Below are positions 1 through 9,260 of a stretch of 64,000 bases of DNA, one piece after another. Position 1 is the first letter of the stretch, and every line of letters starts with the position of its first letter. Source of the stretch: a marine gamma proteobacterium HTCC2148. GTDB taxonomy: Bacteria > Pseudomonadota > Gammaproteobacteria > Pseudomonadales > Halieaceae. Under the pieces are notes generated by a model. The model was not told where the DNA came from and ran no database searches. It saw nothing but the letters and a program-made list of their open reading frames with translations. Location: NCBI GenBank assembly GCA_000156295.1, contig DS999224.1, forward strand, positions 70,398 to 134,397. The letters run 5' to 3'. Position numbers and translations under genes: made by a program.

Positions 1-1881
1 TTGTCACAGCCTGTCACATTTGATCGTGGCGATGCATTAGTGACTCGCATTGCCGATCGAGCGCGAGACCGACATGCCAAAGAAAATCACTTCCAAGCCT
101 ATGATCACTACCTGCCATTTTATTGGGAACAACGGACCGCACAGATTGAGATCGTAGACTATGTCGCAAAGGGAGGTTCGGGTATTGCCATGACGGTATT
201 CACTGAATCAAAATTGGCCGATGGCCAGGCAGAAAACCGCTGGTTTTATCTGGGCACCGATACTCTTGCACAGTATTGCGGTAACGGCGCGATGACGGAG
301 ATAGCGCCTAATACCTATTTCAAGGAGTCCAATTATAACTGCCGTGAAGGCCGAGAAATTCGCAATAGCGACAAACTCGAATTTGAAGTGAGCCAGTTTC
401 TGGATACTTCCTATTTGAAGCAGGGTCGGGCCAATTACTATGGAAGTACTTATCTTTACATTGTAGGCGAGGGGCTCGTCCCCTGGGATGTCACCGACAA
501 CGAAGTGTTCCTGCCCGGTGATTACCTGCAACGCGACTCGGTGCCAATTGCCATAAATGCTCGCCTCGGTGGGGACACAACATTACATATAGCAAGCAGT
601 GCCGAACCCGACGGCCACTTTCAGCAAATGGCCACTAATTTGGCTGCTGAAAATGGACAAGCCTTTGTGCGGGGGCGCCGACTTCATCATTCATCGGCAA
701 TCGACGGCCAACACGATGAGTTTTATGAGAATGGCAGTCTTGACGCGTTAGCAGCGACTGCAGGACCGCATTTCATCAACCAGAGCTGTTCCAGCTGTCA
801 CGTACGCAATGGCCGCGCCGCCGTCCCGGAAATCGGCGAACCCCTGACTCAATGGGTAGTCAAAGTTGGCGACTCAAACGGCGAAGAGCATCCGTTGCTG
901 GGTCATACGCTACAACCACAAACCAGTGCTGAGGCAACTTCTGAAGGGTCTGTGACTATTGCCTACTATAATGAAGAAAATGGTTTGCTTACGCCATTTT
1001 ATGAGTTCATTGGTGAACGCCCTGCTACATTTTCGGCGCGTATAGCGCCACAGCTGGTTGGACTGGGTCTTCTGGAAGCAATTCCGGAAGAAGATATTCT
1101 GGCACTCGCTGACCCCGATGACGCCGACAATGATGGCATTTCTGGTCGCCCCCAACGCACTACAGACCCGCTGACAGGGCAGGCTCGCCTGGGTCGATTT
1201 GGTTATAAAGCTGGCTCAGAAAGCATCCATACCCAGATTACAAAAGCCCTCAATACGGATATGGGCGTTATGACAGAAGCCTTCCCCAGTCCCGATTGCG
1301 GACGATTGCAGTCAGACTGTGGTACTGAGGGTGCTGAACTTGACGAACGGCATGTACAAGACCTTGTGCGCTATGTTTCGCTTTTGGGGGTTCGTCCGCA
1401 ACGTGACTCTCAGGACCCGGCCGTCCAGAATGGAAGCCGCATCTTCATCGATATTGGCTGCACTGGTTGTCATGTTAAAACATTAACTACCAGTCGGTTT
1501 CACCCTTTTGCCGAGTTGCGCAACCAGACCATACACCCTTACACGGACTTATTGCTTCATGACATGGGTCCGGGGCTTACGGACACGCTGGCTGAAGCTG
1601 AAGCCAGCGGCAGCGAATGGCGTACCGCACCCCTGTGGGGTCTGGGACTTAGTGCTTGCGTCACGGGTGGTACTGAAGGTTCCAGGGGTTGGGATGCCTT
1701 TGGTTTAGATGGCTATCAGCGTTGCACGCCAGAGCACAGCTATCTCCACGATGGACGCGCCCGAACCATTGACGAAGCAATTAGGTGGCACGGGGGAGAA
1801 GCAAATGCTACGCGGGAAAACTTCGAGGCATTAGCAGCGGATGACAAGGGCGATATGCTGATGTTTCTGATGTCGCTGTGA
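1..1881 (+). CDS. Di-haem oxidoreductase (DUF1111 / COG3488 type), 5' end cut by the window
   Basis: Two c-type haem attachment motifs CxxCH are seen at residues 263–267 (CSSCH) and 487–491 (CTGCH). The C-terminal third carries the family's usual LWGLG and YLHDGRA…EAIRWHGGEA stretches. The family is the periplasmic di-haem 'thiol oxidoreductase' group related to MauG-like peroxidases; the substrate is not known. The reading frame is open from base 1, where the TTG may be just an internal Leu codon, and no signal peptide is visible. I therefore take the gene as 5'-truncated by the window. It ends with TGA at 1879–1881. No partner gene is visible downstream; relics follow. Confidence 0.85.
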   Translation: MSQPVTFDRGDALVTRIADRARDRHAKENHFQAYDHYLPFYWEQRTAQIEIVDYVAKGGSGIAMTVFTESKLADGQAENRWFYLGTDTLAQYCGNGAMTEIAPNTYFKESNYNCREGREIRNSDKLEFEVSQFLDTSYLKQGRANYYGSTYLYIVGEGLVPWDVTDNEVFLPGDYLQRDSVPIAINARLGGDTTLHIASSAEPDGHFQQMATNLAAENGQAFVRGRRLHHSSAIDGQHDEFYENGSLDALAATAGPHFINQSCSSCHVRNGRAAVPEIGEPLTQWVVKVGDSNGEEHPLLGHTLQPQTSAEATSEGSVTIAYYNEENGLLTPFYEFIGERPATFSARIAPQLVGLGLLEAIPEEDILALADPDDADNDGISGRPQRTTDPLTGQARLGRFGYKAGSESIHTQITKALNTDMGVMTEAFPSPDCGRLQSDCGTEGAELDERHVQDLVRYVSLLGVRPQRDSQDPAVQNGSRIFIDIGCTGCHVKTLTTSRFHPFAELRNQTIHPYTDLLLHDMGPGLTDTLAEAEASGSEWRTAPLWGLGLSACVTGGTEGSRGWDAFGLDGYQRCTPEHSYLHDGRARTIDEAIRWHGGEANATRENFEALAADDKGDMLMFLMSL

Positions 1882-1966
1882 CCTCAGCAGCTGTTAATTG
1901 TTCACTGTGGACAGCGGCATTGATTAAACTGATTTTGCAAAGTTTGTCTAGAAGAGGGGCTGTTAT

Positions 1967-2232
1967 TTAAACAGCAATTCCCGTTTCAATAGTGAGCGCC
2001 TGGCTTAGGTTTAAGCTGTCCATGAGTAGCGGCGGCGATTCAAGGTTAATCTGACCTGGTGTCCGCCGGCCAAAGCTGCTCTATGGACAGAAGCCGTTAC
2101 AGAGCTGGAAGTAGCGATCCAGCACTGCCTTGGCAGCAGGGAACGCATGGAAGGCATACAGGTAAATTTTCTTCATGCTTCGCCAAGCGCGACACATGCT
2201 ATCCAAACTATTTTTTACGGTCAGGGCGTCCT
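1967..2232 (-). pseudogene. IS3-family OrfB transposase, C-terminal relic
   Basis: Read on the minus strand, one frame gives RAWRSMKKIYLYAF, then AAKAVLDRYFQL, then a TAG at 2081–2083, then SSFGRRTPGQINLES, ending at TAA (1967–1969). This matches the order of the end of IS3-type OrfB proteins (ERLWRS(M/I)KYEE.YL…RYF.FYN..RPH.SL…TP..VYFE). The TAG replaces the His of the RPH motif. Only about 88 codons remain, with no inverted repeats recognised, so this is a dead fragment. Confidence 0.65.
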
Positions 2233-2263
2233 TGGAGCGAACATATAACTATACTTGTGCGAG

Positions 2264-2489
2264 TTCACAAATCGACTATTTCCACTACATAGCCCATCTT
2301 CATCTTAGTCATGAATATCTCTGGTTTAGTAGACGTGCCTTCAGGCGTGAACTCGACATTGCCATCCAAAACATTAAAAGGCCCATGATCTACAATATGA
2401 CGGAAAAGTCCGAGATAGGTTGCATCCCCGCTCTCAAGTAACGACCGATAAATAATGTTAGTAGCATCATAGGTGCGAGGTGGTGCTGT
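2264..2489 (-). pseudogene. C-terminal relic of an ABC-transporter periplasmic binding protein (branched-chain amino acid type)
   Basis: The minus strand gives TYDATNIIYRSLLESGD, then FNVLDGNVEFTPEGTSTKP, then a short tail ending at TGA (2264–2266). This follows the C-terminus of Leu/Ile/Val- or amide-type binding proteins: YDA…AL..AG, then G.I.FD.NGD…KP.(Y/F). A TAA at 2490–2492 closes the frame upstream, so only about 74 codons of a normally ~380-residue protein survive. Assignment is by motif order only. Confidence 0.5.
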
Positions 2490-2558
2490 TTACATGTGGT
2501 CAGTCACTTAACTTTTTTACCTCGGTTTGTCTTCCAGTTCATAGGAGTGTTTTGCATG

Positions 2559-4022
2559 CTATTTCAGCCGCGCGCGACTTCGATGCCGCAGCCCTATAAA
2601 TCCTAACCAGACTATTAATAATGCGACAATCGACTTTGACATTAGCGGTACTGATTTGGGTCTGCCCATTCCCTTTCGCGCTGATCCGAATGTGTAACGC
2701 GAAACGTGACTGACTTGCATTTCCGCAGATCCAAACGCCGGGGGAGGAAACCCCCCAATTGCCGGGTCATACACTCCAATACCAGCCCCTCCCGCGGCAA
2801 AATTCATGTTGAGATAATATCCCTGCGACATTCCAAGCTCCAGTGCTTGGAACATAACCTCGGCTTCTGACTTCGGTAAATCACGCTCCACGTCAATATT
2901 GCATCGCGCTGATTCGAGGGTACAGCACCGCGCACTTGAGCTCGTGCACCATATTTCCGTTGGTTGTCCTCCGACGGTCCGTTCGGCTGAGTAAGTTGTC
3001 GACTCCTCAGAACTGTAATCCTCAGTTCGAGCAATGGACAGTGACTGGTATTGCTTACCGTCGTAGTACCAATTTAGTGTATAAGTTCGAGTTTTATGTA
3101 GTGCATCGGTGGTGTTGACTTGGTTCCACGTAAAACCATAATTGTGCCAGTTCTCTGGCTCGGCTTGGGGATAAAGGCCAGCAGGCAACGGCCGATCATA
3201 GTCCCCTACGTTATTTATGTAGTTCCAAGACGTTTGGGTTTCATTAGCGAGGTAGCCGTAATGAATAGAGCCGATCAGTGGCGTATTTGCAGTCCATCCA
3301 CCGTTAATAAACTCCAGGATGTCTAACTCCATTGCCTCAGGCCATAGGCCTTTCGCTTCAAAGCTCGCCCCATCGATGCGAAAGGTGTCATCAATCGCTG
3401 GTGACATTAACCAAATAGCCGGCCATGCGCCGCGTTTGAAAAGTTCGTCAAAAGAGATAGACGCATCATTCTTTTCCATCTTAAGCCGAATTTCGATTCC
3501 GCCTGAATTAATTACCCCACCGAAAGGAGTACGATTGACGAAAACACCATTTTTTAAAGTGCTTAAGGCACCTGCTTCATAGCGACACCTGCCTGGGTAT
3601 ACCTCCGACCGGTCATCAAGATTTACGTAACCGTTGCCAATACACTCAAATTCATCAACCTCATCAGCACTGAGAGCGATGTAAGCCTCGCCAATGCCCA
3701 AAACAGGCTTAACTTTTTTATCGACGTACTTTTGGTGCTCCTGGGTGCCGACATGGTAACCATTGATCCGGGTAAAGTAGTTTAGGTAATCTTGCGATGC
3801 ACCGTTCATCCAAAGCTCTGTGGTTTTGCAGTCGTTGACGTCACATAATGAACCGGCAAAAACGCAAGCCGGCACGCCCGCAGTTGTCAGCATTAACAAA
3901 GCACTTGCTGGACCAATAAACGCTGGAGGCCAGTTATTTATATCCCGGAAAGAGTTGTTCAAGGGTTGTCTCTCTAAAGCTGCTAAGTGCTGGCGCCTCA
4001 TAATATGAAATAAACGCAACAC
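2559..4022 (-). CDS. Secreted GH16-like glucan-active protein with a C-terminal membrane anchor
   Basis: Residues 232–237 read ELDILE, the ExDxxE catalytic signature of GH16 endo-beta-glucanases with a beta-bulge (laminarinase and SKN1/KRE6-like branches). It is preceded by RGAWPAIWLM, a typical GH16 strand. A hydrophobic segment (about 32–56) acts as signal peptide or anchor; the first 20 residues may not be translated. The C-terminus (about 461–487) is VPLMSKS, a hydrophobic stretch, then an Arg-rich tail, the layout of IPTL/PEP-CTERM-like sorting signals. The probable role is hydrolysis or binding of beta-1,3-glucan (inference). It lies 52 bp downstream of the EEP-fold gene on the same strand, so co-transcription is likely. 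Confidence 0.7.
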   Translation of the reverse strand: MLRLFHIMRRQHLAALERQPLNNSFRDINNWPPAFIGPASALLMLTTAGVPACVFAGSLCDVNDCKTTELWMNGASQDYLNYFTRINGYHVGTQEHQKYVDKKVKPVLGIGEAYIALSADEVDEFECIGNGYVNLDDRSEVYPGRCRYEAGALSTLKNGVFVNRTPFGGVINSGGIEIRLKMEKNDASISFDELFKRGAWPAIWLMSPAIDDTFRIDGASFEAKGLWPEAMELDILEFINGGWTANTPLIGSIHYGYLANETQTSWNYINNVGDYDRPLPAGLYPQAEPENWHNYGFTWNQVNTTDALHKTRTYTLNWYYDGKQYQSLSIARTEDYSSEESTTYSAERTVGGQPTEIWCTSSSARCCTLESARCNIDVERDLPKSEAEVMFQALELGMSQGYYLNMNFAAGGAGIGVYDPAIGGFPPPAFGSAEMQVSHVSRYTFGSARKGMGRPKSVPLMSKSIVALLIVWLGFIGLRHRSRARLK

Positions 4023-4074
4023 AATTGAAGAAAAGCCTCCTTGCTTAAGTCTTATAAAATTTAGGTGTGCGCCA

Positions 4075-5184
4075 TTAATTTGTTATTTCATAAGTAACCT
4101 GAGTGACGATATGGTCAGTCGTCCCCTCAGTTTCCCCTTCGGGGTATATCTGACAGGCTTTCGGTGCCAGGTCGGGACTGGCGAATGTCCACATCACATC
4201 ATCGTCTAATCCACAGGGTACAGAACCAGAAAAAACACTTTTTGCGCCGATATAATCCAGTAAATCAAACGCCCAAGCATCGCGGTTTGGCTTAAAGTTC
4301 AAATCACCGAGAAATATAACGCTCGGATTTCTCGCAGATTCAATCAAGGGTTTAATAACGTAGTTATATACAGCCTCAAACGCATCTTTTTTGTATATAA
4401 CATAATCTTCTTTTCCCTTGGGGAAGTGCGTCGCTACAACAATAACATCCTTGTCTATAGGTAGACCTGAATTTTCTTTTGGAGCAAAGACTCCAAACGT
4501 GGCAAGACGATTCCAGGGTCCCCACTCATTTTTGGTGTCCCCGGGAAAGTAGTTTTCCCTATGATCGTCATCAGCGTAATTGAGTGGAAAACTATAGTGA
4601 TAGAGCTCATTTTCACTGGGCATAAAGTGCTGTAGCGCGAGTGCACAGGGTTCGTGCCTATTGGTTAGGTCCAATGTATAGTTTTGGCAGTTGTTGCTTA
4701 AAACGGGATTGGGACGCGCTTGGGAAGCTGCGTCATCAAACGTAAGGCTGTCGTACTTTACCAATTCCCACTTGGAGGTGTTGTAAAAAATGGAGACCAT
4801 TTCGTCTTCACTTTGTCCTGACAAGCCACCTCTTACCCGGCCAATTCTATGAAATTCGTGGGTGATCAGTTCCCCCGTATCGCAGGGGAGGTCACTTCGA
4901 TTACAAATCTCGTAAGAATTAGCACTTTCAAGCGCGTCTGCGAAGTCTTGATCAACGCCGGGAAGCATTTCAACTGTCCCAATGAAATCCATACTTTCGT
5001 AGGCCCCTTCTTCTACAGCTTGCTCGAAAAAACGATTGTAGGCGGACCTTTCGTTGGTATAGTCGGGTGTGAGATGCCCTGAGACGTTATAATTAAGTAC
5101 GGTGACGGTCTGCGCTGCAGCGATATGACAAAATGCAGCGGCCAGAGTAGCGAGAACTTTACCGGTGAAATCGAGAGAAAGCAT
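4075..5184 (-). CDS. Secreted endonuclease/exonuclease/phosphatase (EEP)-fold protein
   Basis: An N-terminal signal peptide (LATLAAAFCHIAAAQ) is followed by EEP-superfamily motifs in order: VLNYNVSG (N), GTVEML (metal-binding Glu), VVATHFPKG (TH), IFLGDLNFKP (GDLN) and TTDHIVTQV (DH). All catalytic positions of the DNase I/sphingomyelinase fold are present, so it is probably a metal-dependent phosphodiesterase acting outside the cytoplasm. The substrate (nucleic acid, phospholipid or inositol phosphate) cannot be told from sequence. It is upstream of the GH16-like gene in the same direction. Length 369 aa fits the family. Confidence 0.75.
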   Translation of the reverse strand: MLSLDFTGKVLATLAAAFCHIAAAQTVTVLNYNVSGHLTPDYTNERSAYNRFFEQAVEEGAYESMDFIGTVEMLPGVDQDFADALESANSYEICNRSDLPCDTGELITHEFHRIGRVRGGLSGQSEDEMVSIFYNTSKWELVKYDSLTFDDAASQARPNPVLSNNCQNYTLDLTNRHEPCALALQHFMPSENELYHYSFPLNYADDDHRENYFPGDTKNEWGPWNRLATFGVFAPKENSGLPIDKDVIVVATHFPKGKEDYVIYKKDAFEAVYNYVIKPLIESARNPSVIFLGDLNFKPNRDAWAFDLLDYIGAKSVFSGSVPCGLDDDVMWTFASPDLAPKACQIYPEGETEGTTDHIVTQVTYEITN

Positions 5185-5295
5185 CCTACCACCTTTAATT
5201 TTTCATGTTATGTCGTGAATAAGTTAAATCACAACGACCTCAGAAACGCAAGAATTTCGTCTTTACCCTGGGCAAAGTATAAGAAGTATAAATGA

Positions 5296-5557
5296 GGTGT
5301 CGAGAATAACTGGTTGTTCAGGAAGTGGTCGCGGAACCTGAAGTGATGGATGTATATTTACAAGCCACACGGGATGGCGCTGCCGCTAAACGGTTTCTCA
5401 GTCGCCTTTTGCGAAGCCATTACAGTGAGCCCAGGAAGATTGTGACTGACAAGCCCCGCAGCTATGGCGCTGCTTATCGCGAGCTGATCGCTGGCACGAT
5501 CCACAGTACGAAGCAGTATGAGAATAAACGGGCAGGGCAGTCTCACGAAGACCAGGG
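5296..5557 (+). mobile_element. IS6-family element relic, left part
   Basis: A degenerate left inverted repeat (GGTGTCGAGAATAACT, 5296–5311) is followed almost directly by the transposase catalytic region (MDVYLQATRDGAAAKRF, then KIVTDKPRSYGAAYREL, to about 5557). The same protein is better preserved in the copy at 25317–25921. The N-terminal helix-turn-helix portion is missing and the frame is shifted at the start. Similarity stops abruptly near 5557, where unrelated DNA carrying the acyltransferase gene begins; the rest of the element resumes at about 7686. Confidence 0.75.
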
Positions 5558-5648
5558 GGCGGATTCAATTAGCGCATAGTCGCTATTTTACAGGCTTAGC
5601 TCACACCTGTAGATTCACCACACAGCAATTCGATAAAGGCTCACATAG

Positions 5649-7568
5649 TTGATGACCCCTGCACCCTACCGCAGCGAAATTGATGGACTTCGGGCGGTAT
5701 CGGTGCTGGTCATACTGCTATTTCACCTCAAAGTCATCACTTTCAGTGGTGGGTTCATCGGGGTAGACGTGTTCTTCGTTATTTCTGGCTTTCTAATTAC
5801 CCGTATTATTCTCCGCAAACTGGTTGAGGAAGCATTTTCCTTCCGTGAATTCTATATCAGGCGTATTGCCCGCATTGTTCCGGCACTGGTTGTGACTGTG
5901 GGTATCTCACTATTAGCAGCGACAGTGTTGTATTCGCCACTGGTGCTAGAACATGCCATGCGGCAGGGACTGGCAGCCCTGTTCTCCGTAAGCAATATTT
6001 TCTTCTGGGCGGAGGCAAATTACTGGACGCTGGGCGCAAAGAATTTCGTGCTGCTACACACCTGGTCATTGGGTGTGGAGGAGCAATTCTATCTGTTCTA
6101 CCCACTACTGCTGGTTGCCTGCTTTCGCCTGGCCGGGCTTAGAGCCGTGTGGCTACTGATGCTCACCCTAGTTGTGGGAGGAACGTTTGCCGCCGAGCGC
6201 TACTTTTGGATAGACCGAACCGCCGCCTTCTATCTGACGCCCTTTCGGCTTTACGAATTCGCCCTGGGGGGACTGGGCAGCCTTGTCATACTTCGCCTTG
6301 GACAGCTGACAGGGAAATGGCAAAATCTGTCGTCCCTGGGCAGCGTCGCCGGCCTGAGCATGATACTGCACAGCGCACTCACCTATAATTTTTTGACCGC
6401 CTTTCCGGGGACCAACGCCTTGCAACCCACAATAGGCGCCTTGCTGGTCATCCTGTCTGGTGCTTCACCGGCGGCTCGATTGCTGCTGTCGAACGCATTA
6501 ATGGTCTGGGTGGGTCGCCTGTCCTATGCCCTTTATCTGGTGCACTGGCCTTTAATCGTGCTCTACCGCAACGTTTACGGGCCGAAGCTGGATATAGCAG
6601 ATCAATTGGTGCTGGCTGCAGCGAGTGTTGCTCTGGCCGTATTGCTGAATCGCGGGGTTGAGCGAGCCTTCCGACTTGGCCCCCGAGAGCAGGTCACGCG
6701 CTCAGGTATGGCGACTCGTCGGGCGCTGGGTCTGACGGGCCTGGCCACGCTTGCTGTATCAGGCTTTGCGGTTGCGGGCATCATGGGCCAAGGCTGGCCT
6801 GGCCGACTACCCGATGATGCACAAGTCATCGCTCAGCCGGTCGAGGATATTTCTCTTGAGCAGAAAAGGATTCTGCAAGAAACCTGTGCACAGAACGATG
6901 ACACTTTCTGTGGGGAGCGCAGGGAAGGAGGTAAAAATATAATGTTGCTCGCGGACTCACGTGCGTTCGATATGTATGTTGCACTGCGCTCCGCCTATCC
7001 CCAATTCAATGTGTATACGTCCTTCGGGATTGGTTGCCCGCCGGTAATCGACCCGGCTTTGAGCAGAAGCCGGTTTTATACGGAATGTCCGCAACTCAAC
7101 CGGCGACGGATGCAGGCTGCCCTGGACGCGCCAGAGGGGGAAATCATCTTTCTGGCTGTGGAATTCAATGGCTGGGTTGGCCCTGCATTGCTGGAGACTG
7201 CGCGACGCCTGGCGCAGAGCGGTAAGCAGGTGTTTATCCTGGGTCAGTCCCAAGGCCTGGTGGGTAAATCACCTCAGGAGATTGCCATCGACCAGATTCG
7301 CTGGAGTACGGATGATTCCTATATTGCGCGTTTTGTAGAGGAGCCTCCTTTTCGTCTGGATGATCTTTACCGGGAAAAAATCAACCAAACCGGCGCGACA
7401 TATATCAGTAACCGCCAATTTTTTCAGCCGGATCATTACCGTATCTATACGCACGACCGGCAAAACTTGCTGACCTTCGACGGCAAGCATCTAACGACTG
7501 CTGGCGCACATGAGTTCGGACAGTACCTGAAGAAGCACTACCCACTGGAAGTTGTACCGGGAAATTAG
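5649..7568 (+). CDS. Membrane acyltransferase with C-terminal SGNH domain (OafA/YrhL-like)
   Basis: The N-terminus YRSEIDGLRAVSVL, the conserved FISGFLIT-type segment and many hydrophobic helices up to about residue 380 define the acyltransferase-3 family. A loop and an extracytoplasmic SGNH domain follow. The SGNH triad is visible: Ser437 in LLADSRA, and Asp611 and His614 in DGKHLTTAG; the usual GDSHA is here ADSRA. Such proteins O-acetylate surface polysaccharides or peptidoglycan. The start ATG at 5649 has the canonical family beginning. The gene sits inside an interrupted IS6-family relic (5296–7874), so it was probably acquired. It lies far from the sugar locus at 43–64 kb, so its target is unknown. 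Confidence 0.88.
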   Translation: MMTPAPYRSEIDGLRAVSVLVILLFHLKVITFSGGFIGVDVFFVISGFLITRIILRKLVEEAFSFREFYIRRIARIVPALVVTVGISLLAATVLYSPLVLEHAMRQGLAALFSVSNIFFWAEANYWTLGAKNFVLLHTWSLGVEEQFYLFYPLLLVACFRLAGLRAVWLLMLTLVVGGTFAAERYFWIDRTAAFYLTPFRLYEFALGGLGSLVILRLGQLTGKWQNLSSLGSVAGLSMILHSALTYNFLTAFPGTNALQPTIGALLVILSGASPAARLLLSNALMVWVGRLSYALYLVHWPLIVLYRNVYGPKLDIADQLVLAAASVALAVLLNRGVERAFRLGPREQVTRSGMATRRALGLTGLATLAVSGFAVAGIMGQGWPGRLPDDAQVIAQPVEDISLEQKRILQETCAQNDDTFCGERREGGKNIMLLADSRAFDMYVALRSAYPQFNVYTSFGIGCPPVIDPALSRSRFYTECPQLNRRRMQAALDAPEGEIIFLAVEFNGWVGPALLETARRLAQSGKQVFILGQSQGLVGKSPQEIAIDQIRWSTDDSYIARFVEEPPFRLDDLYREKINQTGATYISNRQFFQPDHYRIYTHDRQNLLTFDGKHLTTAGAHEFGQYLKKHYPLEVVPGN

Positions 7569-7685
7569 CGACTTGCCTGAAACCATCAGCTATGCATCCT
7601 ACCTCGACCTGCCTGACAGTCACCCACACACCCATCCACACACACCGACCGATACTAACCTATCAGCCACTACTTATAGTCAAAT

Positions 7686-7874
7686 GCTCTCATGCCTAGA
7701 GATTTCTTGGTGCCCATATCACTGTCGCCAATCTTTTCAACCTCAAACGACACCTGATATTGGCTGACCACTGTCGTGATCTTAGTATGACTGCGTTTGA
7801 CGAGTGGGGCAGGGCAGTGGCCTGACGCTGAACGCTCCGTTTTCCAGATCCAGAAAAGTGAATTTGTCGATATC
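7686..7874 (+). mobile_element. IS6-family element relic, right part
   Basis: Translation gives RFLGAHITVANLFNLK, then DEWGRAVA and a stop (7823–7825), the C-terminus of the same transposase as at 25317–25921. One CAG is changed to TAG just before RFLG. The degenerate right inverted repeat lies at 7857–7874 (14 of 18 positions match the repeat at 25904–25921). Together with 5296–5557 it forms one element split by about 2.1 kb of DNA. The rest of the 7569–8059 gap (7875–8059) shows nothing recognisable. Confidence 0.75.
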
Positions 7875-8059
7875 TAATCTATCGATGATTTATCTTCTTC
7901 CCGTCTCAAAACGGTGACCCGATTCAGAACTCATGACGTATCTTTGAGGGAATTGTAGGTGACGATGAGAGGCGTGCGTCTTCTGGCGTCCATCTTTATC
8001 ATAAAAAATGATGTTTACAAATCAACTACCTCTTAAATAAATTAAACGGAAGCAGCAGC

Positions 8060-8740
8060 ATGAAACCCAAGGCAATATTATTAGGTTCAATCGGGGTGGT
8101 TGCAGAGACCTCTGATATTCAACGACGCGCTTACAACACAGCGTTCAAGGAAGCCGGGCTGGATTGGGTATGGGAAGTTCCTGTTTACAAAGACTTGCTG
8201 CTGCAAAATGGCGGTCGCGACCGGCTGGCAAGGTTAGGCCAGAAAGCTAACATAGGTTTAAGCGATGACGCAGTAGTAGCCATTCATGCGCGCAAAACCG
8301 AGCTCGCCTGTGATGAAATAGAGAAGTTAGGTGTTCCTCTACGCGAGGGAGTTGACGATCTTCTGGTGCGTGCGAAAAAATCCGCCCTGTTCCTGGCATT
8401 TGTAACAACAACGTACCGCCGAAATATTGATGCGATCTTGAGAGGTAGTCAGCCGCAAATCGGCCTGGCAGATTTTAATCTTGTACTTTGCACTGAGGAT
8501 GTCACCAAAACTAAACCAGACTCTGAAGTCTATGAACTCGCCCTGAAGCGCCTTGGCCTCTCGGCAAATGAGTGTCTTGCTATCGAAGACAGCGAAACAT
8601 CATTGGCAGCAGCTAAATCAGCTGGCATACCAACGCTAGCTACCCCAGGAGCGTTTACCGCAGAACAAGATTTTTCGAGTGCAGATTGGGTGTATCCTTC
8701 GGTAGCGGCATTCATTGACAGTGGCGAAGTGCAATTTTGA
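8060..8740 (+). CDS. HAD-superfamily protein lacking the catalytic aspartates (CbbY/beta-PGM-like)
   Basis: The overall layout is HAD subfamily IA: N-terminal motif I region, helical cap, motif II Thr in FVTTTYRR, motif III Lys in KTKPDSEVY and motif IV IEDS. Motif I, normally FDxDG, reads LLGSIG here, so the nucleophile Asp is Gly9 and the acid/base Asp is Ile11. Known HAD phosphatase or phosphomutase chemistry needs both, so this is a pseudo-enzyme or has another function. I recall similar 'FGxIG' HAD-like proteins in other marine bacteria, but cannot check this here. The upstream sequence is AACGGAAGCAGCAGC before ATG, a modest ribosome-binding site. It stands alone, just outside the island. 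Confidence 0.75.
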   Translation: MKPKAILLGSIGVVAETSDIQRRAYNTAFKEAGLDWVWEVPVYKDLLLQNGGRDRLARLGQKANIGLSDDAVVAIHARKTELACDEIEKLGVPLREGVDDLLVRAKKSALFLAFVTTTYRRNIDAILRGSQPQIGLADFNLVLCTEDVTKTKPDSEVYELALKRLGLSANECLAIEDSETSLAAAKSAGIPTLATPGAFTAEQDFSSADWVYPSVAAFIDSGEVQF

Positions 8741-8838
8741 TCGTTAAAATTTGCTTAAGTGGCGGGCAGAGAGTCAGCAAGACGTGAATTTTTTGCCTGC
8801 CCCGATAATGCCGCATTAACTAGTCGAGGGGTTCTGCC

Positions 8839-8987
8839 GATTCTGCCAAGTTAACAGCCCGAATTGTTAGAATCGGCCCATGAATACATACAAACGCCAC
8901 CGATCCCCTCCCGACATCATTTCTTAAGCAGTCTGGCTCTATTATCGATGTAATCTCAGCCACCGTGATATCGAAGATCTACTGGCT
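8839..8987 (+). mobile_element. IS6-family element relic, left end and transposase N-terminus
   Basis: A degenerate left repeat (8839–8856, ending CCAAGTTAAC) precedes an ATG at 8880. The translation is MNTYKRHRSPPDIIS, a TAA, then AVWLYYRCNLSHRDIEDLL, the N-terminal DNA-binding region of IS6-type transposases. The rest of the gene is absent. The sequence from 8988 to 9092 is diverged but alignable to 26700–26799, next to the tRNA. Confidence 0.75.
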
Positions 8988-9092
8988 TAGCTTGGCACCA
9001 TCTCCAGAAACCCATTCACCCACCGACTCCAGTCTATGAGTCAGTACCCATAGTCGGGCGCTCAACCGAGTTATAAGTCTATGAAAAGTATA

Positions 9093-9141
9093 AAAATGGT
9101 GGGCCCAGAAGGATTTGAACCTTCGACCTGCCGATTATGAG
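9093..9141 (-). repeat. Putative att site: 3' half of tRNA-Met(CAU) plus 4 bp
   Basis: These 49 bases match 26800–26848 with one mismatch. They cover the tRNA 3' part from the anticodon loop through CCA. The match stops sharply at the anticodon, where the left copy continues with unrelated GAGCAGGAAC. This is what a tyrosine integrase leaves when it inserts into a tRNA gene: an intact tRNA at one end and a 3' fragment at the other. Confidence 0.65.
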
Positions 9142-9235
9142 GAGCAGGAACAGGCTCCAATGGCCTTAGTAAGTTGAAGAATCTAAAGGCGTTTTACTAT
9201 GGCTGTAGGGGAGGGCTGCCTAAGCCGACCCTATA

Positions 9236-9260
9236 CCGAGCTTAATTGGGCTCGGCTTTT
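9236..9260 (+). terminator. Intrinsic terminator-like hairpin
   Basis: CCGAGC and GCTCGG pair across an 8-base loop, followed by CTTTT. No gene on the + strand ends nearby, so it may be left over from whatever the island replaced. Confidence 0.45.
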
